Positions 37,293-48,435 of a stretch of DNA of 64,000 bases are shown piece by piece; the first letter of the stretch is position 1, and each line of letters begins with the position of its first letter. This stretch comes from Balanoglossus misakiensis (lineage: Eukaryota > Hemichordata), in assembly GCA_040954595.2 (NCBI GenBank), contig CM082593.2, forward strand, positions 7,068,001 to 7,132,000, in the 5' to 3' direction. Under the pieces are notes generated by a model, which saw only the letters and a program-made list of their open reading frames with translations, searched no databases and was not told the DNA's origin. A program made the translations under genes and the position numbers.

Positions 37293-39624
37293 CCACCACC
37301 ACCACCAGTACCACCACCACCACCACCACCACGAACTACAACAACAGCAACAACAACAACAACAACCACTATTTTGCTCGTTCTTTGCCCTTCACATTTG
37401 AAAGACACACGAAAATCCCTTGGCTATAATAAATAACGGCTTATTTTTTTGTCTCCAGGTTATGGCAGCATCGCGCCAATCTCTAATGGAGGACGTGCTT
37501 TCTGCATCTTCTTCGCAATGATCGGTATTCCATTGAATTTATTAGTTCTCACTGACTTAGGTAAGCAGCGTGAGATTTTTGTGTCGCTTCCTGGCGGGAA
37601 AGATTAGCTTACCGCAAACTGTGAGTCTACGTCATAGAAGTCACTGCCTTCACCGGCGGTTTTTGTTCGCCATCCGTCTTGCGGCAACAAAAGTTACAAA
37701 ACAGAGCTACAAAAACAAATTCTACTCGAGGCCAAGTTGTGAAAAGGACGGTGGTTGAAATCTGTGATAATATCACAAACGTTTGGATACGTGTAAAGTG
37801 CTATGCTAGGGTTGGCAATTGAATTTCTGTCCGGACTAAAATCCAATAGCCAACAATGAGAATACTGGTTATGAATGTATAGTCTTTGGAGGAAAGCTGA
37901 ATACTGGATATGTCAAGAAATAACGGGTATTGGGCTCACAAATAAAACATATTAATCATACAATCATAATTTGAGTTTTTAGGGATAGCGGTAACTTATT
38001 TCATACCGTGTATCCGCCATGTTGCTTTTATGTTTTCGTGGTGAAATTATGATTTTGGTTCTTTCTACCAGGTACGTTAATGGCGCGATGGGGCAAGATC
38101 CTTTCTGTGATCGTTGTCCACCAGTGCAAAAGATACAAACGCAAAGAGATTAAGAAGAAATCATCGGACGAAGGGGTGGTCCTGGACAGAATGCCGAACG
38201 AAGACAGCATCGATGTTCCCATAGCGATCGATCTGAACAGTTTCTCAGACAGCGGTATCGGCGAACATCAGATTCTGAACAACAACAGCGTGCCGAACAC
38301 GCCGCAGCGGGTGCGGACCCGGCGCAGCGAGCTGGGCATGGACGGCTACGTGAACGTCAACGACAGATCGGACGACGAGTTCGGCGCCGGCACTAGGGAG
38401 ATCGTCACCATCGGCAGGCGCCCGCGGCGGCCCGGCATTCTGGCGGAGGACGAAATGCGGCGACTGGTGCTGTCGAGGACGAGCAGGAGTCAGATAATGG
38501 CCGACGGGTGGCCGGACTCGCCCAAGACGCGCATCATGAGCAACATCCCGTTCGCCCGCGAGATGAGCAACGTGAGCGGGCTGAGCGAAGAGGAGAACGA
38601 GAACGACAACAACGACGAGGAAAGCGCGGACAATTCCAAAGAATCAGAAATTGCCAAAGTCAACTTTCCCATCTGGTTCTGCCTCCTCTTGCTGGTCTTC
38701 TACGTGGCGTTTGGCGCGCTGATACAGACGTCGGTGGAGGAGTGGAACTTCTTCGAGAGTTTTTATTTTTGCTTCATCACACTGAGCACCATCGGCTTTG
38801 GAGACTTCGTACCGCGCCACAAGGACGAGGTCATGATCGGGACGGTTGTGTACGCCGTGGTGGGACTTGCCTACACGTCGATGTGCATCAGTCTCGCCTC
38901 TGCCAAACTAATGCAACTGATTCGGATGATAGGGTCCAAAATGAACTACTACAAGACACGGCAGTGGATGAATATACAGGCCAAGCGGAGAAAAAAGAAG
39001 CGACGGAGGAAAATCGCGACGCATTTGAGGCCGGACATAACGCAGTTGAACCCGGAGAGCTTTGCCCCTGTTCACAGAAAGTCTGTGAGCAGCAAAACCT
39101 CCGACCAAAATGACGAAGGCTCGGGATCTGACTCGGATTCCGACTCCAACAAATCGTCGCATAGCGACGGGGGTAGCAGATCCGGCTCCGAACGACGAAA
39201 AAGCGACCAAAGCTCCAACGACGACAGAATTGCAAAAACTCCACCGCCGACGAGGAAGAGACGACGAGGAAATCAGTGCGTGATGATCGACATGACTTAT
39301 CGCCTCAGCGACGCCTCGGACTCGGACGGCGGCCAAATCGGCACCTCCCGAACAACCACCCCGGACAGGTCGCGCGAATTGGCCTACGAAGGCCTCGCCC
39401 TCCTCTACGGCAACGACGACATCCGGACCTCGCACGACTTCCTCGTGGGTGCCGGGAACGACAACGACCCGGACGACGAGCTCTCCGACGCCTCGCAAGG
39501 TCACGAGTATCAATGTGCCAAAATTGTCGACGACATCGTCACCGTAGCCAAGAATGGCATGGAAGAACACTTGAACTCTGGTGCCTTTGACGATGATGAC
39601 GTCATCATAGAAACTTCGTGCTAG
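33910..39624 (+). CDS. Two-pore-domain (K2P) potassium channel, three coding exons
   Basis: Coding exons 33910-34369, 37459-37560 and 38072-39624 join in phase 1 at both introns to give 704 residues. The channel passes background K+ current across the plasma membrane as a dimer. Order: acidic N-terminus with a seven-Asp run (14-20); M1 (about 50-69); extracellular cap with sequons N94 and N104 and no cysteine; pore 1 with filter TIGYG (152-156), split by the first intron after the first base of the Gly codon; M2 with GIPLNLLVLTDLG (176-188); a cytosolic loop of about 195 residues; M3 (386-406); pore 2 with TIGFG (427-431); M4 (about 440-465); a basic stretch, then a Ser/Asp-rich tail of about 235 residues ending DDDDVIIETSC. 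The pore 1-M2 text resembles TALK/TASK-2 types, while the long M2-M3 loop resembles TRESK. Exact subfamily is uncertain. Confidence 0.95.
35538..35831 (+). other. Coding-like frame inside K2P intron 1
   Basis: A 97-codon frame whose second half (from about 35665) has clear purine-first codon bias and encodes peptides such as TVDVRTLINHVYEPAAIGEG. A donor-like AACAA/GTAAGA coincides with its end, and CAGACACAG near 35611 could be an acceptor. Insertion at this intron would break the pore sequence, so it could not be a normal channel exon. A nested gene, an alternative terminal exon or chance are all possible. Not recognised. Confidence 0.2.
37251..37366 (+). repeat. Compound (TCA)n-(CAC)n-(CAA)n repeat in K2P intron 1
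   Basis: About 14 TCA units, then CAC units broken by CAGTAC, then CAA-rich units. Frames through it are homopolymer artefacts. Confidence 0.93.
37459..37560 (+). CDS. K2P exon 2 (filter 1 and M2)
   Basis: Acceptor TTTGTCTCCAG, donor TTAG/GTAAGC. The 102 nt encode the rest of filter 1 and M2, and both ends are phase 1. Confidence 0.93.
37561..38071 (+). other. K2P intron 2
   Basis: GT-AG intron of 511 bp, acceptor TTTCTACCAG. Nothing else recognised in it. Confidence 0.9.
38072..39624 (+). CDS. K2P exon 3 (M2-M3 loop, M3, pore 2, M4, C-tail, stop)
   Basis: A single 1553-nt exon. The loop alternates basic clusters (KRYKRKEIKKK, RRPRRPG) with Ser/acidic stretches and potential phosphorylation sites (RRSELG, SRTSRSQ). 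Stop TAG is at 39622-39624. Long - strand and other + strand frames here are shadows of its GC-rich codons. Confidence 0.95.
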
Positions 39625-40067
39625 ACCTTACAAACCGCTCTATAGTTTCCAAGGCAACATCTGTGTTCTCAGTCTTACTTATAATGTCTTTCATGGAAAA
39701 AATGCCAACATTTAAATGAATTTCTTGGAACTATACAGCCTACCTGAAGTATTAAAACTCTTGCAAACAGACAATGTGGAGAAAAGCGTATCGAAATAGC
39801 TTCTCTCCGAGACTGCTTATTTGAATTACCTACGTCTCCAAGGGTGACGTCATAACCTTTGAATTGAAGGTCGCCAACATGGCCCCAGAAAACGACGAGA
39901 CTCTCGCCAAATGCATTGGTCAATTACAAGAAAGTAAACGTATTACTGACCAAGAGAGTAATATACGTTTTATCGCAGGGCAACGGGCTTTAAGGCGTCC
40001 GCTGACAGGTTTTGGACGAGTGTTATTTATTTACAATACAACCGTACGTTCAAACTCTGACGTTTAA
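39625..40067 (+). other. Probable K2P 3' flank/untranslated region
   Basis: ATTAAA at 39751-39756 is a possible variant poly(A) signal 127 bp after the stop; a canonical AATAAA is not seen until 41842. A perfect CRE palindrome lies at 39845-39852. Confidence 0.35.
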
Positions 40068-40251
40068 CAGGTTTACACAATCTGATTAAAAGCAGATGTA
40101 AAGTTAGGCGCCGTCTTTACTTTTGCTGGTCCTTCGCTATTCCTTTCGCCGTAGAGTGGCGCGTGAACGGCCAAGACAGAGAACAGAACAGCCAAAACCT
40201 ATCGCCAGCTCCTAACTCTACATCTGATTTTAAACAGATTGCAGGTTTACA
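40068..40251. mobile_element. 164-bp MITE with 10-bp target duplication
   Basis: The element spans 40078-40241. Its ends are inverted repeats of about 31 bp: CAATCTGATTAAAAGCAGAT at the left, and the right end reads CAATCTGTTTAAAATCAGAT in reverse complement, both continuing to GTTAGG. The exact direct repeat CAGGTTTACA flanks it at 40068-40077 and 40242-40251. There is no coding capacity. A 9-11 bp duplication is typical of Mutator-like elements, but the superfamily is inferred from that alone. The intact duplication suggests a fairly recent insertion. Confidence 0.88.
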
Positions 40252-43200
40252 GAACCCTCCTTGGGATTTGTTCCCAGGGTCACTCCACCTGTAATTGAGG
40301 AGGGAGGGCTGATGGCACTAATGTTGTGACGATGATACATATACATGTAGTCAGGCCAGGAAGGTGCTTCGTGTTTATTTTTGCTTAGAATTCTGTTTCC
40401 TTTTTTATAACCGATAAAGGAGTCATTGAGCGTCCGATATAACGGTGACCACAAAATGATAACTTTTGTATAAATTCTCACGCAGTTTCAATATCACAAA
40501 TAATTAATTACAACACATTTTCATGTCATCAGTATTCTTTTCATGTAGTTTTGCATGTGTTGCACATAGTTTCGTTGCTAAGTCAGAATTTTGTTTGTTT
40601 TTAAAGATTTCAAAGAGGAGAAATACACTCTAATTTCTCGAAGACGTTATTGATATTATTAGTTTTTGTTTAAAAACAACAACCAAGAACTGAAACCATA
40701 ATGGTAATCATGTATTTTGACTAGAGGACCAACCGCATATGTATTTGAAATCATAAATTGCTGCCAAGCACTGTCAAATCTCTTTGGGGAAGTTATATTA
40801 GACACAATTGTTGATGCGTAAACAATGAAAACGATTCAAAGCGTCACGGTCGTCAAGCGCGCATGCTCGGAGCACAGTAGCTGGTTACTTTATAAGGGGA
40901 AAAGTTATTATTTCTTTATATAGCATTCCCATCTCTTGCCAATATACAATGTTTGGATAGGTCTGTGACATCTGGAGATGCAGCCAGCATATTCCAGTAA
41001 GAATATCTAGTTTACTACTTGAAGAAACGTAGCGGTAAGCTTAAACCACACAAGTCTAATGAGTTCCTGGAAAAATACCTCAAAATATGATCGCCATACT
41101 ACACAATTTCGCGAGAGTCAAGACTAGACAAGATATACATTTAGGCGAAGGTACTCTTAGTCTTAAGCAATACTATAAACGCACCGGTCTGCATTCACCA
41201 ACAACCTCTGCAGCAAGAACAATTTATTGTGCAAGGATGTGGTTATATCGCAATGGCGCGTGCGTTCCCGGGTTTCAGGAAAGACTTTGAGAAAGTCAGT
41301 TACAGAGAACGTTTATGTCCTCGCTAAATGGGGCCAGTACTCGCGCCAACACTGACACGCTTTAAAGTGCTAATGGTGTAGTTAATGGGTGGCAAGAGCA
41401 AAGTTTGATGGTATCCTGTCAAGAAAGACATGTGAGACCATGCCGACATGGGAGCTTTTAGGAAAAACTACTGTGTACATGTTTAATACCGGCAACCGGA
41501 CTTACTCACTTTCAAACCCGCTAACCTGTGATATTTCCGCACATGCGCATGAACGCAAAGTTCTTCAAACCCTGGACAATTTTACTAAAATCTGCATTTC
41601 CCATTTTCGGGGGGAGATTCCTAAAGTCATGATAACAATCGCGGCAAAAGTTACCGACCTATACTATATATATCTTTCTAGAAGACATCGCGTAGGAAAC
41701 CCAGGCATAAGTCATGATCTTGCCTTGATTTTTCTGAAGGCAGTCAAAACGACATTCTGTATGCCGAAGAATTTCTAAAAGATGAATGGCCGCTTAGTCA
41801 CCGCCATAGAATATAATCTGCACATATGATCGTCTGCTGGAAATAAACGGCGGGAATCCGTTCGTCATTAGCAGTTACTATGACATTAGACTGAACTTAT
41901 CAACTTTTTATCTTCCATACATCAAAACCGCCCTTAGAGCTGAAATCTCACAACCCATTATTTTTGTCAAACGATACTTCCGTTTTGTACGAACGATAGA
42001 CGTAGTCTGTTTGTTGCGAAGGCTCTGTATTCGGGGCAGTAGGTAGCATAATTGTGAAAAATAGCGTCCCGGTGTCTTGAAGGCGCCCTTGAGTTTAAAT
42101 AGCAATAACCGTCCGTATTTGTCTCAATGTGTAAATACCACAGCTACAATGCGAATATTATCCGAATCCTCACTGACATATATAGGTACATTTAAGCGAC
42201 ATCAACTGAACAGTATCGAAATTATTAGTACTAAAATAATCACATCTCCTATAATTGTTCTAGAATTCATATTCTGTCCTGGGAAGTATTTTCATGGAAC
42301 AGTGTTGTGGCGACTGGGGGGGGGGGGTCCAGTCATATTTACATGCCTGAAAGGTTTGGAAATCTGTGATCACGTGAACAAGTGCTGTTTGGAGCATGAT
42401 GGAATATTTTTGGTCAAATAATACGCGTGACCTATCCAGGCTCTGGATTTTACTGAGCGAGCCGAAGAATCTAAATTACTTACGTGACCGGGTCATCAAG
42501 CCCAGAGCTTTAATATAACATGTTTGAGAATATTTTGATTGCGATTCTTAGAAAACAAGAATTCTTCCATTTTCTGTCAGTTTCGTTTCAGTTGTCGTTT
42601 GGGTATCTCCAATACCGAGGCCGAAATCAGTTGAAATAAGTCTCGGGAGGGACCTGGACATTTTATCGGTTATCGAGAGAATTGTACTTTATTACCCAGT
42701 TTCAGTAATATTTCCTTGATAACAGGTGGCAATGTTTAGCTTTTCCTTGTGTCACACTGTGCTATTACAGTACGTATATGCAAAGATAGATGCGCTATTT
42801 CCCAGCATAGACAGTGGCTCTCCATTGTCTATGTTCCTGGCGGGTACAACAGTAGTTTTAATACATTTTCTTGGAAATAATCACGAGCGGAGACTGTACC
42901 TAAGGCAGTGATTTTTCTGCAAGAGTAACAGGGATGGCGAGAGAGGCTGGGACTGAGCAAAACATTCCTGTTCTAAGGGGGAAATTCTACTGGGTCGAGA
43001 AAAGTTAGAGCTAGGTCTGGCGGTATATGTTGGATTAGCGGAATTTTCGCGACTGTACCCCAGCCAGCTAAATTCCCCATATTGATACGTTACAGAACAT
43101 CTTACCTTATACCTCCAGGCGTTTCATCAGATTTTTACAGTCATTTGTCGGAGAACCGTCCTGCATTCTCCCCCAACCTCCGGGGCAGTGGCTTGGGTCA

Positions 43201-46200
43201 ATTCAACGGTATATCGTAAGCAATTTCTTAAATGCGTCCCGTGGGGAGGGATTTCGTCCTACGGCAGAGATTAAATATTCAATCAGCGTTAAGTTATGGA
43301 GATGGGGTCGGTTGTACAAAAGGTACGTCAAAGTATGGTTATGGTATATTTTTCACGGGTCATCGGAGCATTGATAAGTACACTATGCGGTATGATTCTG
43401 TCCAGAGCACAGACAAAGTGTCTGTGTAGTCGAGGGAAATTGTCCATCTTTATGGTTCGCAGAGGAAAGTGTGTAAGTAGTGGCCGATTTTGGAGGTGAG
43501 ACGGTGCGTCTTGGAATTAAAGTACCCCGTGGCTGGTTGGGGGAAAATGGCCGCCTTGGGAAATGTCGGCTGTGCATGAAAGGAGGTATAGCCGAGCGGC
43601 GGAGTGAGTCGGGCTCCTCGGCGAATTTGTCTGCTTCAGAGGACTTTGGGTAAACATGGAGGTTTTCGAGAGTTTCATTTTACAGATATCTTTACAGATC
43701 TTAACACTTTTCGTGTAGAAAATGCGATTTGCTCTTTGTCGAAAAACGTTGTCGCCTTGGCAACGGATCTGACAGGAGGTGAAATGCTCGGTCGCCATCT
43801 TGGAGGGCACTGGTAGATTCAGTGAAACTTTCACTTTCGGAAATAGGCTAACGACTGCGCTTTTTATGCAGACGACATGAACACGATTTCTACTGGATGG
43901 GTCGATTCGTCATAGCACGTACTAAGTATCGGACATAGCAATCTCTCGTTATTAATGCATGCATATTGCCGACGGCAGTAAGAAAAATGGACCATGTTAC
44001 TTTACACGATGACAACTTGAACACCACTTGCTGAAGTTCTATCTGAACAACAAGGAACAAAACGATGCAAATCGTTAGGGCCAAACCTGTCTACAATTCA
44101 AAATGATCACGAGCCAGATGTCACGAATCCCCTCTCAACTACAAAGAAAAACATTTTAACATATCGTTGTTTGTTTCCTTGAAAACGAAGCCATAAACAT
44201 CACCCTTCCCCCTTTTTACAGTATTCACAGTGTCAGTTCCCGCAGTTTATCAGTTCATTAATACGAGAATGGCGTTTGGAACTGATCTTGTTTTTTTCGA
44301 ATCTCTCCTCAAGCACTGACCTCTGATAAACACCGACGACATCCTTCTAATTGAACAAAGTGCAGCGAACAACAAGACACGAAATGTGACCATATCTGGG
44401 AAAATGTCCCCTTTTCTGACAAAAAATGGCCGCGGGTGTCAATAAACTCCGACCTTGAACGGTGCATGCTATGACAAACAAGTTCAATGTTCTGACTGTC
44501 GCTAAAATCTCCAAATTAAAACAAATCTATATCGAGTTAGAGGCGATCATTTTCGATGAAATCTTCTTCAGTCTCCCTAGCTGCTGGTGTTTTTCTCAAA
44601 AATATCGGCACATGCATTTCTCCCGTAAAATAATTTCCCCGCTATCAACATCATATCCGTACGTGTCGTGAAAAATGCAACACGTATAGACCTCCCATTT
44701 TATCGAACATGACCAGTCCATGCATGCTTGTCATTGTTAATGGAGAGCGGGAAAGGGTTCGCAATAATGATCAAGATTCGTTTTCAAATATCATTAAAAT
44801 AATTGTAAATTTGATAACTTTAAGGGAAAAAATCTATTTTGACCCCCATGCCTATGATTACCAGGAAACCCGAGTAAAACTTTCACTTTAGATAATTCAA
44901 AGTCGGCATCTTAATTGAAATGATATTTAATGTAGTTTGTGTTATTACACATTCATTTTATTTGTACGGCTGTTCAAATTTTCCGTTCAGTCGAAAGAAA
45001 ATGTTTAATTTAAAATCCAACTGCAAATGTTCTGTAATTTAAAACAGATTTTCGTCTATTATTTCATGAAATGTTCGCTAGTTGTGTATTTATGCCTTTA
45101 CTCAATATTTCGTTATGTTTACATTATAATACATGGTATTGACTTCGAGGCTTATGTCGGCCATTCTATTTCATCTCGCCGCGGGGCTCAGAACATCTGC
45201 CATTGTTTGCCTGTGGCCCACCTGTTAACATCTTAATCGAGAATCTTTTTTTAGTTTTTCAACACGCAGCCTAGGGATACCATTTGATATTAAGGAAGGG
45301 GTGTCTGGTGGAAATAGTCCAGAAAACAGAGATCAATTCTCGGTACAGTCGGAAGAAAAATAAGTTTAAGCTAAATTTCTATGGAGGAGAACATTGTGAC
45401 AGTAGTAAATTAGCGATCGACATCCCTTACGGGAACATTTTTTGGGAAATGCCCCCCCCCCCCTCTCCCCGATACCACTTGGTTATCCCTTATGGTATTT
45501 TCTAACCGACCTGGGGTAGCTTTCATTTGCGAAAACTGAAAACACTGCTGACGAAAAAAGCTCAATGACAACTTCCGTACACGTGAATTTTCTCTGCCGA
45601 CCAAAATATCACAGCACATTTACAACAAAATATGTGCATGCATGTTTCAGACATTACACTTTGTGATTAAATATTCCTCAGTGACGTTATAACGCGGACT
45701 GCTTATGTACAAAGTCAGCTGCCTGTCGCAACAACTGGAACAAGCTTTATATAGATAGTCGAGACTTGCATTCTAGTGCTTGCTCAGTCTTGTACATACA
45801 AATGCAGCTGTATATAAAACGAACGCATGTTTCTTGCCCGCGTCTAACCACCTGTTCAATATGCGAGATTACTATAATTGTTCTTCCTACCTACCTACCC
45901 GATACTAAACATTCTCCCTAGGCCTACTCGTACTCGCAATCCACGTTTCACAATATCCGGTCCTCGCACAAGTCACCTCAAACACACATATACAACCCCG
46001 GATTTAAAAAAATACAAATCAGCTTTTTAACAGAAATTGCCAAAGTCTTTACATCGCCCCCCCCCCCTCGTCACCTTTTCCTCCCTTTAATCTGACCTTC
46101 CTCGTTCTTTCATGTTTTAAATCAAAGTGCAAGTGTCATTCTAGCTTAACTTAATCTTAATCTCCAGATCTTTTTTCCACCTCCTCGTCTATCCATCGGA

Positions 46201-47337
46201 TTACAGCATTAGCAGTACAGAGGTTAGATCTCCAGTAATAACCTGTGGGTTTTTTTTCCTAGGCAGTAGTGTACATATCAATTTTCGGCCATATTGGCTA
46301 ATTCTTCGGTATAAACCATACTTTTCAGACATGTACAATCTTTTTTATAATGAATAAACGTGTATAATTGTCAAGGAATGATGTAAATTATGTCATTTTT
46401 TTCATTCCACGCACAATTATGATGGGGTAAATTTCTTTCAGAGAGGTAAGCATGTTTTAGCATGGCAATCTTGGCCAACAAAGTTATTACATGTATTCCC
46501 CCGGCTTTGCTTCTGTTAGTAAATTAAAGAATTAGATTCGGACACAAATCGCAAGCATGTAATGTATACCAACGCTGATTACCATCGATTTCGCTTCCAA
46601 TATGAAAGTCAGCACGCGACACCGTTTGCGGCAGACGGGGCTGTTTCAGGGCAGTCAAAACGCAGCAATAGGAGGAGACAGATTTTCTGCGCGATGTCCC
46701 CCCAAAAAGCAGGGCTCAAAATAGTTCTTAAATCTCCAATCATACACGTCCATATGCCATTATTTCTCGCAGCTAAGAAATGCAGGCAAAGGCACAGCAA
46801 ATTTCCAGCTTTTTTTATAGGGTTTAAATCTATAATCTTCTCTCTCTCTCAAATAAAAAAATGAATAAAAATAAGTGACAGCCGCGCGACTACTTGATAC
46901 AAATTCAGACGTAATACCGACGGCCTTTGTTAGGATTATGGTGAAATATTAAAAATACATAATCCCGAACTTGGAGTTAAGCATGTCTCCTTCATTTTGA
47001 CTAATACTGACTGACAGCTTTCTTGATGGAAACACGCATCTTGCTTTCGCAAAAAATGTGACAATTCCATGTGAATAAAATTGTTCCCCTTAAGTATATT
47101 ATCATATTACTAAAATCACTGTAAGATTTCCTTTAGTGAATATTACTGCGGACAGCCATGACCAGTGACTTAATTGCTAAATTTCTTAAATTGCGGGCTC
47201 AAGAGCTGTAATCTTTTGAAATATTTCCATGATCTTACTTTTTATCAATTAATTAAAATTAATTGATATAAACGTAATCACTGAGGGACGTGTATGCATG
47301 TTATACTAACCACAGAGGGGAACTGGAATCGTATGTG
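40252..47337. other. No gene recognised (7 kb)
   Basis: No frame resembles a known protein. The longest, 41389-41778 (129 codons), starts at GTG and shows no domain. An X-box match GTCGCC-TT-GGCAAC lies at 43751-43764. Homopolymeric G/C runs occur at 42317 and 45451. Composition becomes more AT-rich after about 44.4 kb. Confidence 0.5.
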
Positions 47338-47523
47338 AAAGGGACAAAGTCTCTCTCTCGCTGCCCTTTTTCCATTAATAATGTGTGATACAAGACAACG
47401 TTGAAGTTGTGTGTGGTCGAACGTTGAATCACTATATATCCACATGTAGAATAACATAAACAGTGTCTTGTATCAAATATAATTAGTGGAAAAAGGGCAG
47501 TTAGAGAGAGACTTTGTCCCTTT
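47338..47523. mobile_element. Long hairpin element with 60-bp inverted arms
   Basis: Arm 47338-47397 begins AAAGGGACAAAGTCTCTCTC and ends GATACAAGACA. The reverse complement of 47464-47523 matches it over the full 60 bp with about six mismatches, around a 66-bp loop. TTAA at 47522-47525 suggests a TTAA-targeting MITE whose left target has mutated. No coding capacity. Confidence 0.75.
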
Positions 47524-47574
47524 AAGATATATAATATGTGGGTGTCCCACACAAATATGGCCGCCTTCATGCCA

Positions 47575-48208
47575 AAAATCCCACACTATGGAATGGTATA
47601 TATGCACATTATAAACTCAATGGAAACAGCATGTTGATATCCACTGGACAGCATGGAAACTGTAAAACAACACTTGGCAGGAAATTTTGAACAAAAACTT
47701 TAAAATTTACCTATGAGTTTCACCTGAAATGACTATTCTTGGAAGGGAATAAAGGCTACATTATTCCACAGGTTAGTATCTGAAAATTAAAAGAAATTTT
47801 GATGTCATCTATGATCTAATTATATTGGCTTGCAAGCTCATGGGTCCTTAATGAATCTATAATTAGCCTCCATTATAATTGAAACTATGATAAACACATG
47901 TCTGTGAAGTTTTATTATATGAAAAAGTAAAAGTAAAACAAATCTTTTAATGTATAAATAAAATATATGGTGTAAAAATACTTTAATGTGAATATTTAAA
48001 ATTAAGTCTTACTCAATGAGAAAATCAACATCATACACACCAAATATGACATAATTTTCTAAGGAAAATAGGCTTGGTTGTAAAAAAAATTATTTCCATG
48101 TCAGAGTCAAATATAAAGATATGTTGGCACTTTATTATTAAAAAAAACAAAGGAAATAAACAAAACAAAGAAAACAATAAGGACATTATACAGCAATTTC
48201 CTGGATGT
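47575..48208. other. CpG-free AT-rich tract downstream of COX18
   Basis: I find no CG dinucleotide in these roughly 630 bp, in contrast to several per line in the left half of the window. No gene is seen. Confidence 0.6.
48131..48136 (-). terminator. Candidate poly(A) signal of COX18
   Basis: AATAAA on the - strand, 111 bp after the COX18 stop codon. Confidence 0.55.
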
Positions 48209-48246
48209 CACAGTTCGCTAACAAACCTTGTTGAGAAGAGAAATGG

Positions 48247-48435
48247 CTATTTTGTTTCTGTTTGAGTTCTTCTCTGAAACTTCCGTTTTGCAACTTCAAG
48301 CATGTCCTTATACGGTGTCTCACTCTCATTTGGGGTCTTTGGTATTCTGCATATTCTCCTGGCTTTGGGTGATTTCAGTAAAATATTCTGGCCCAGTCCG
48401 AACAGGCTTGATGTCGCCCAATAGAGTGACATGGC
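48247..48435 (-). CDS. COX18: COX18 exon 5 with stop
   Basis: Acceptor CTCACACAG. It encodes AMSLYWATSSLFGLGQN and the soluble C-terminus, ending TQTETK-stop. Confidence 0.95.
   Translation of the reverse strand, partial: AMSLYWATSSLFGLGQNILLKSPKARRICRIPKTPNESETPYKDMLEVAKRKFQRRTQTETK

Larger units (their letters stand above)
34370..37458 (+). other. K2P intron 1 (3.1 kb)
   Basis: GT-AG intron. It contains the palindrome GCGAGATCTCGC (34562-34573) with a segment shared with 16.9 kb, a coding-like frame ending at 35831, and a compound trinucleotide repeat 90 bp before the acceptor. Confidence 0.9.

Noticed and set aside
38072-38640. Calcineurin docking motif in the K2P loop, suggested by TRESK biology and by calcineurin A being in the same window
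   Set aside because: Vertebrate TRESK is regulated by calcineurin through PxIxIT- and LxVP-type motifs, but I see no match to PxIxIT in this loop. Being neighbours on a chromosome is not evidence of interaction.
38508-39590. Several open frames (up to 220 codons) overlapping K2P exon 3
   Set aside because: Shadows of the 514-codon channel frame; their composition is Arg-rich or Val-rich from GC-rich codons.
39592-39624. C-terminal ETSC as a PDZ-binding motif
   Set aside because: Thr at -2 fits class I, but a terminal Cys is unusual for that class; too weak to call.
41186-41213. Possible diverged solo end of the 0.8 kb transposon (GTCTGCATTCACCAACAACC)
   Set aside because: Similar over about 25 bp with several changes and no matching internal sequence; chance cannot be excluded.
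43583-43640. tRNA-like text TATAGCCGAGCGG
   Set aside because: It resembles a Leu/Ser tRNA A-box, but there is no matching B-box or acceptor stem.
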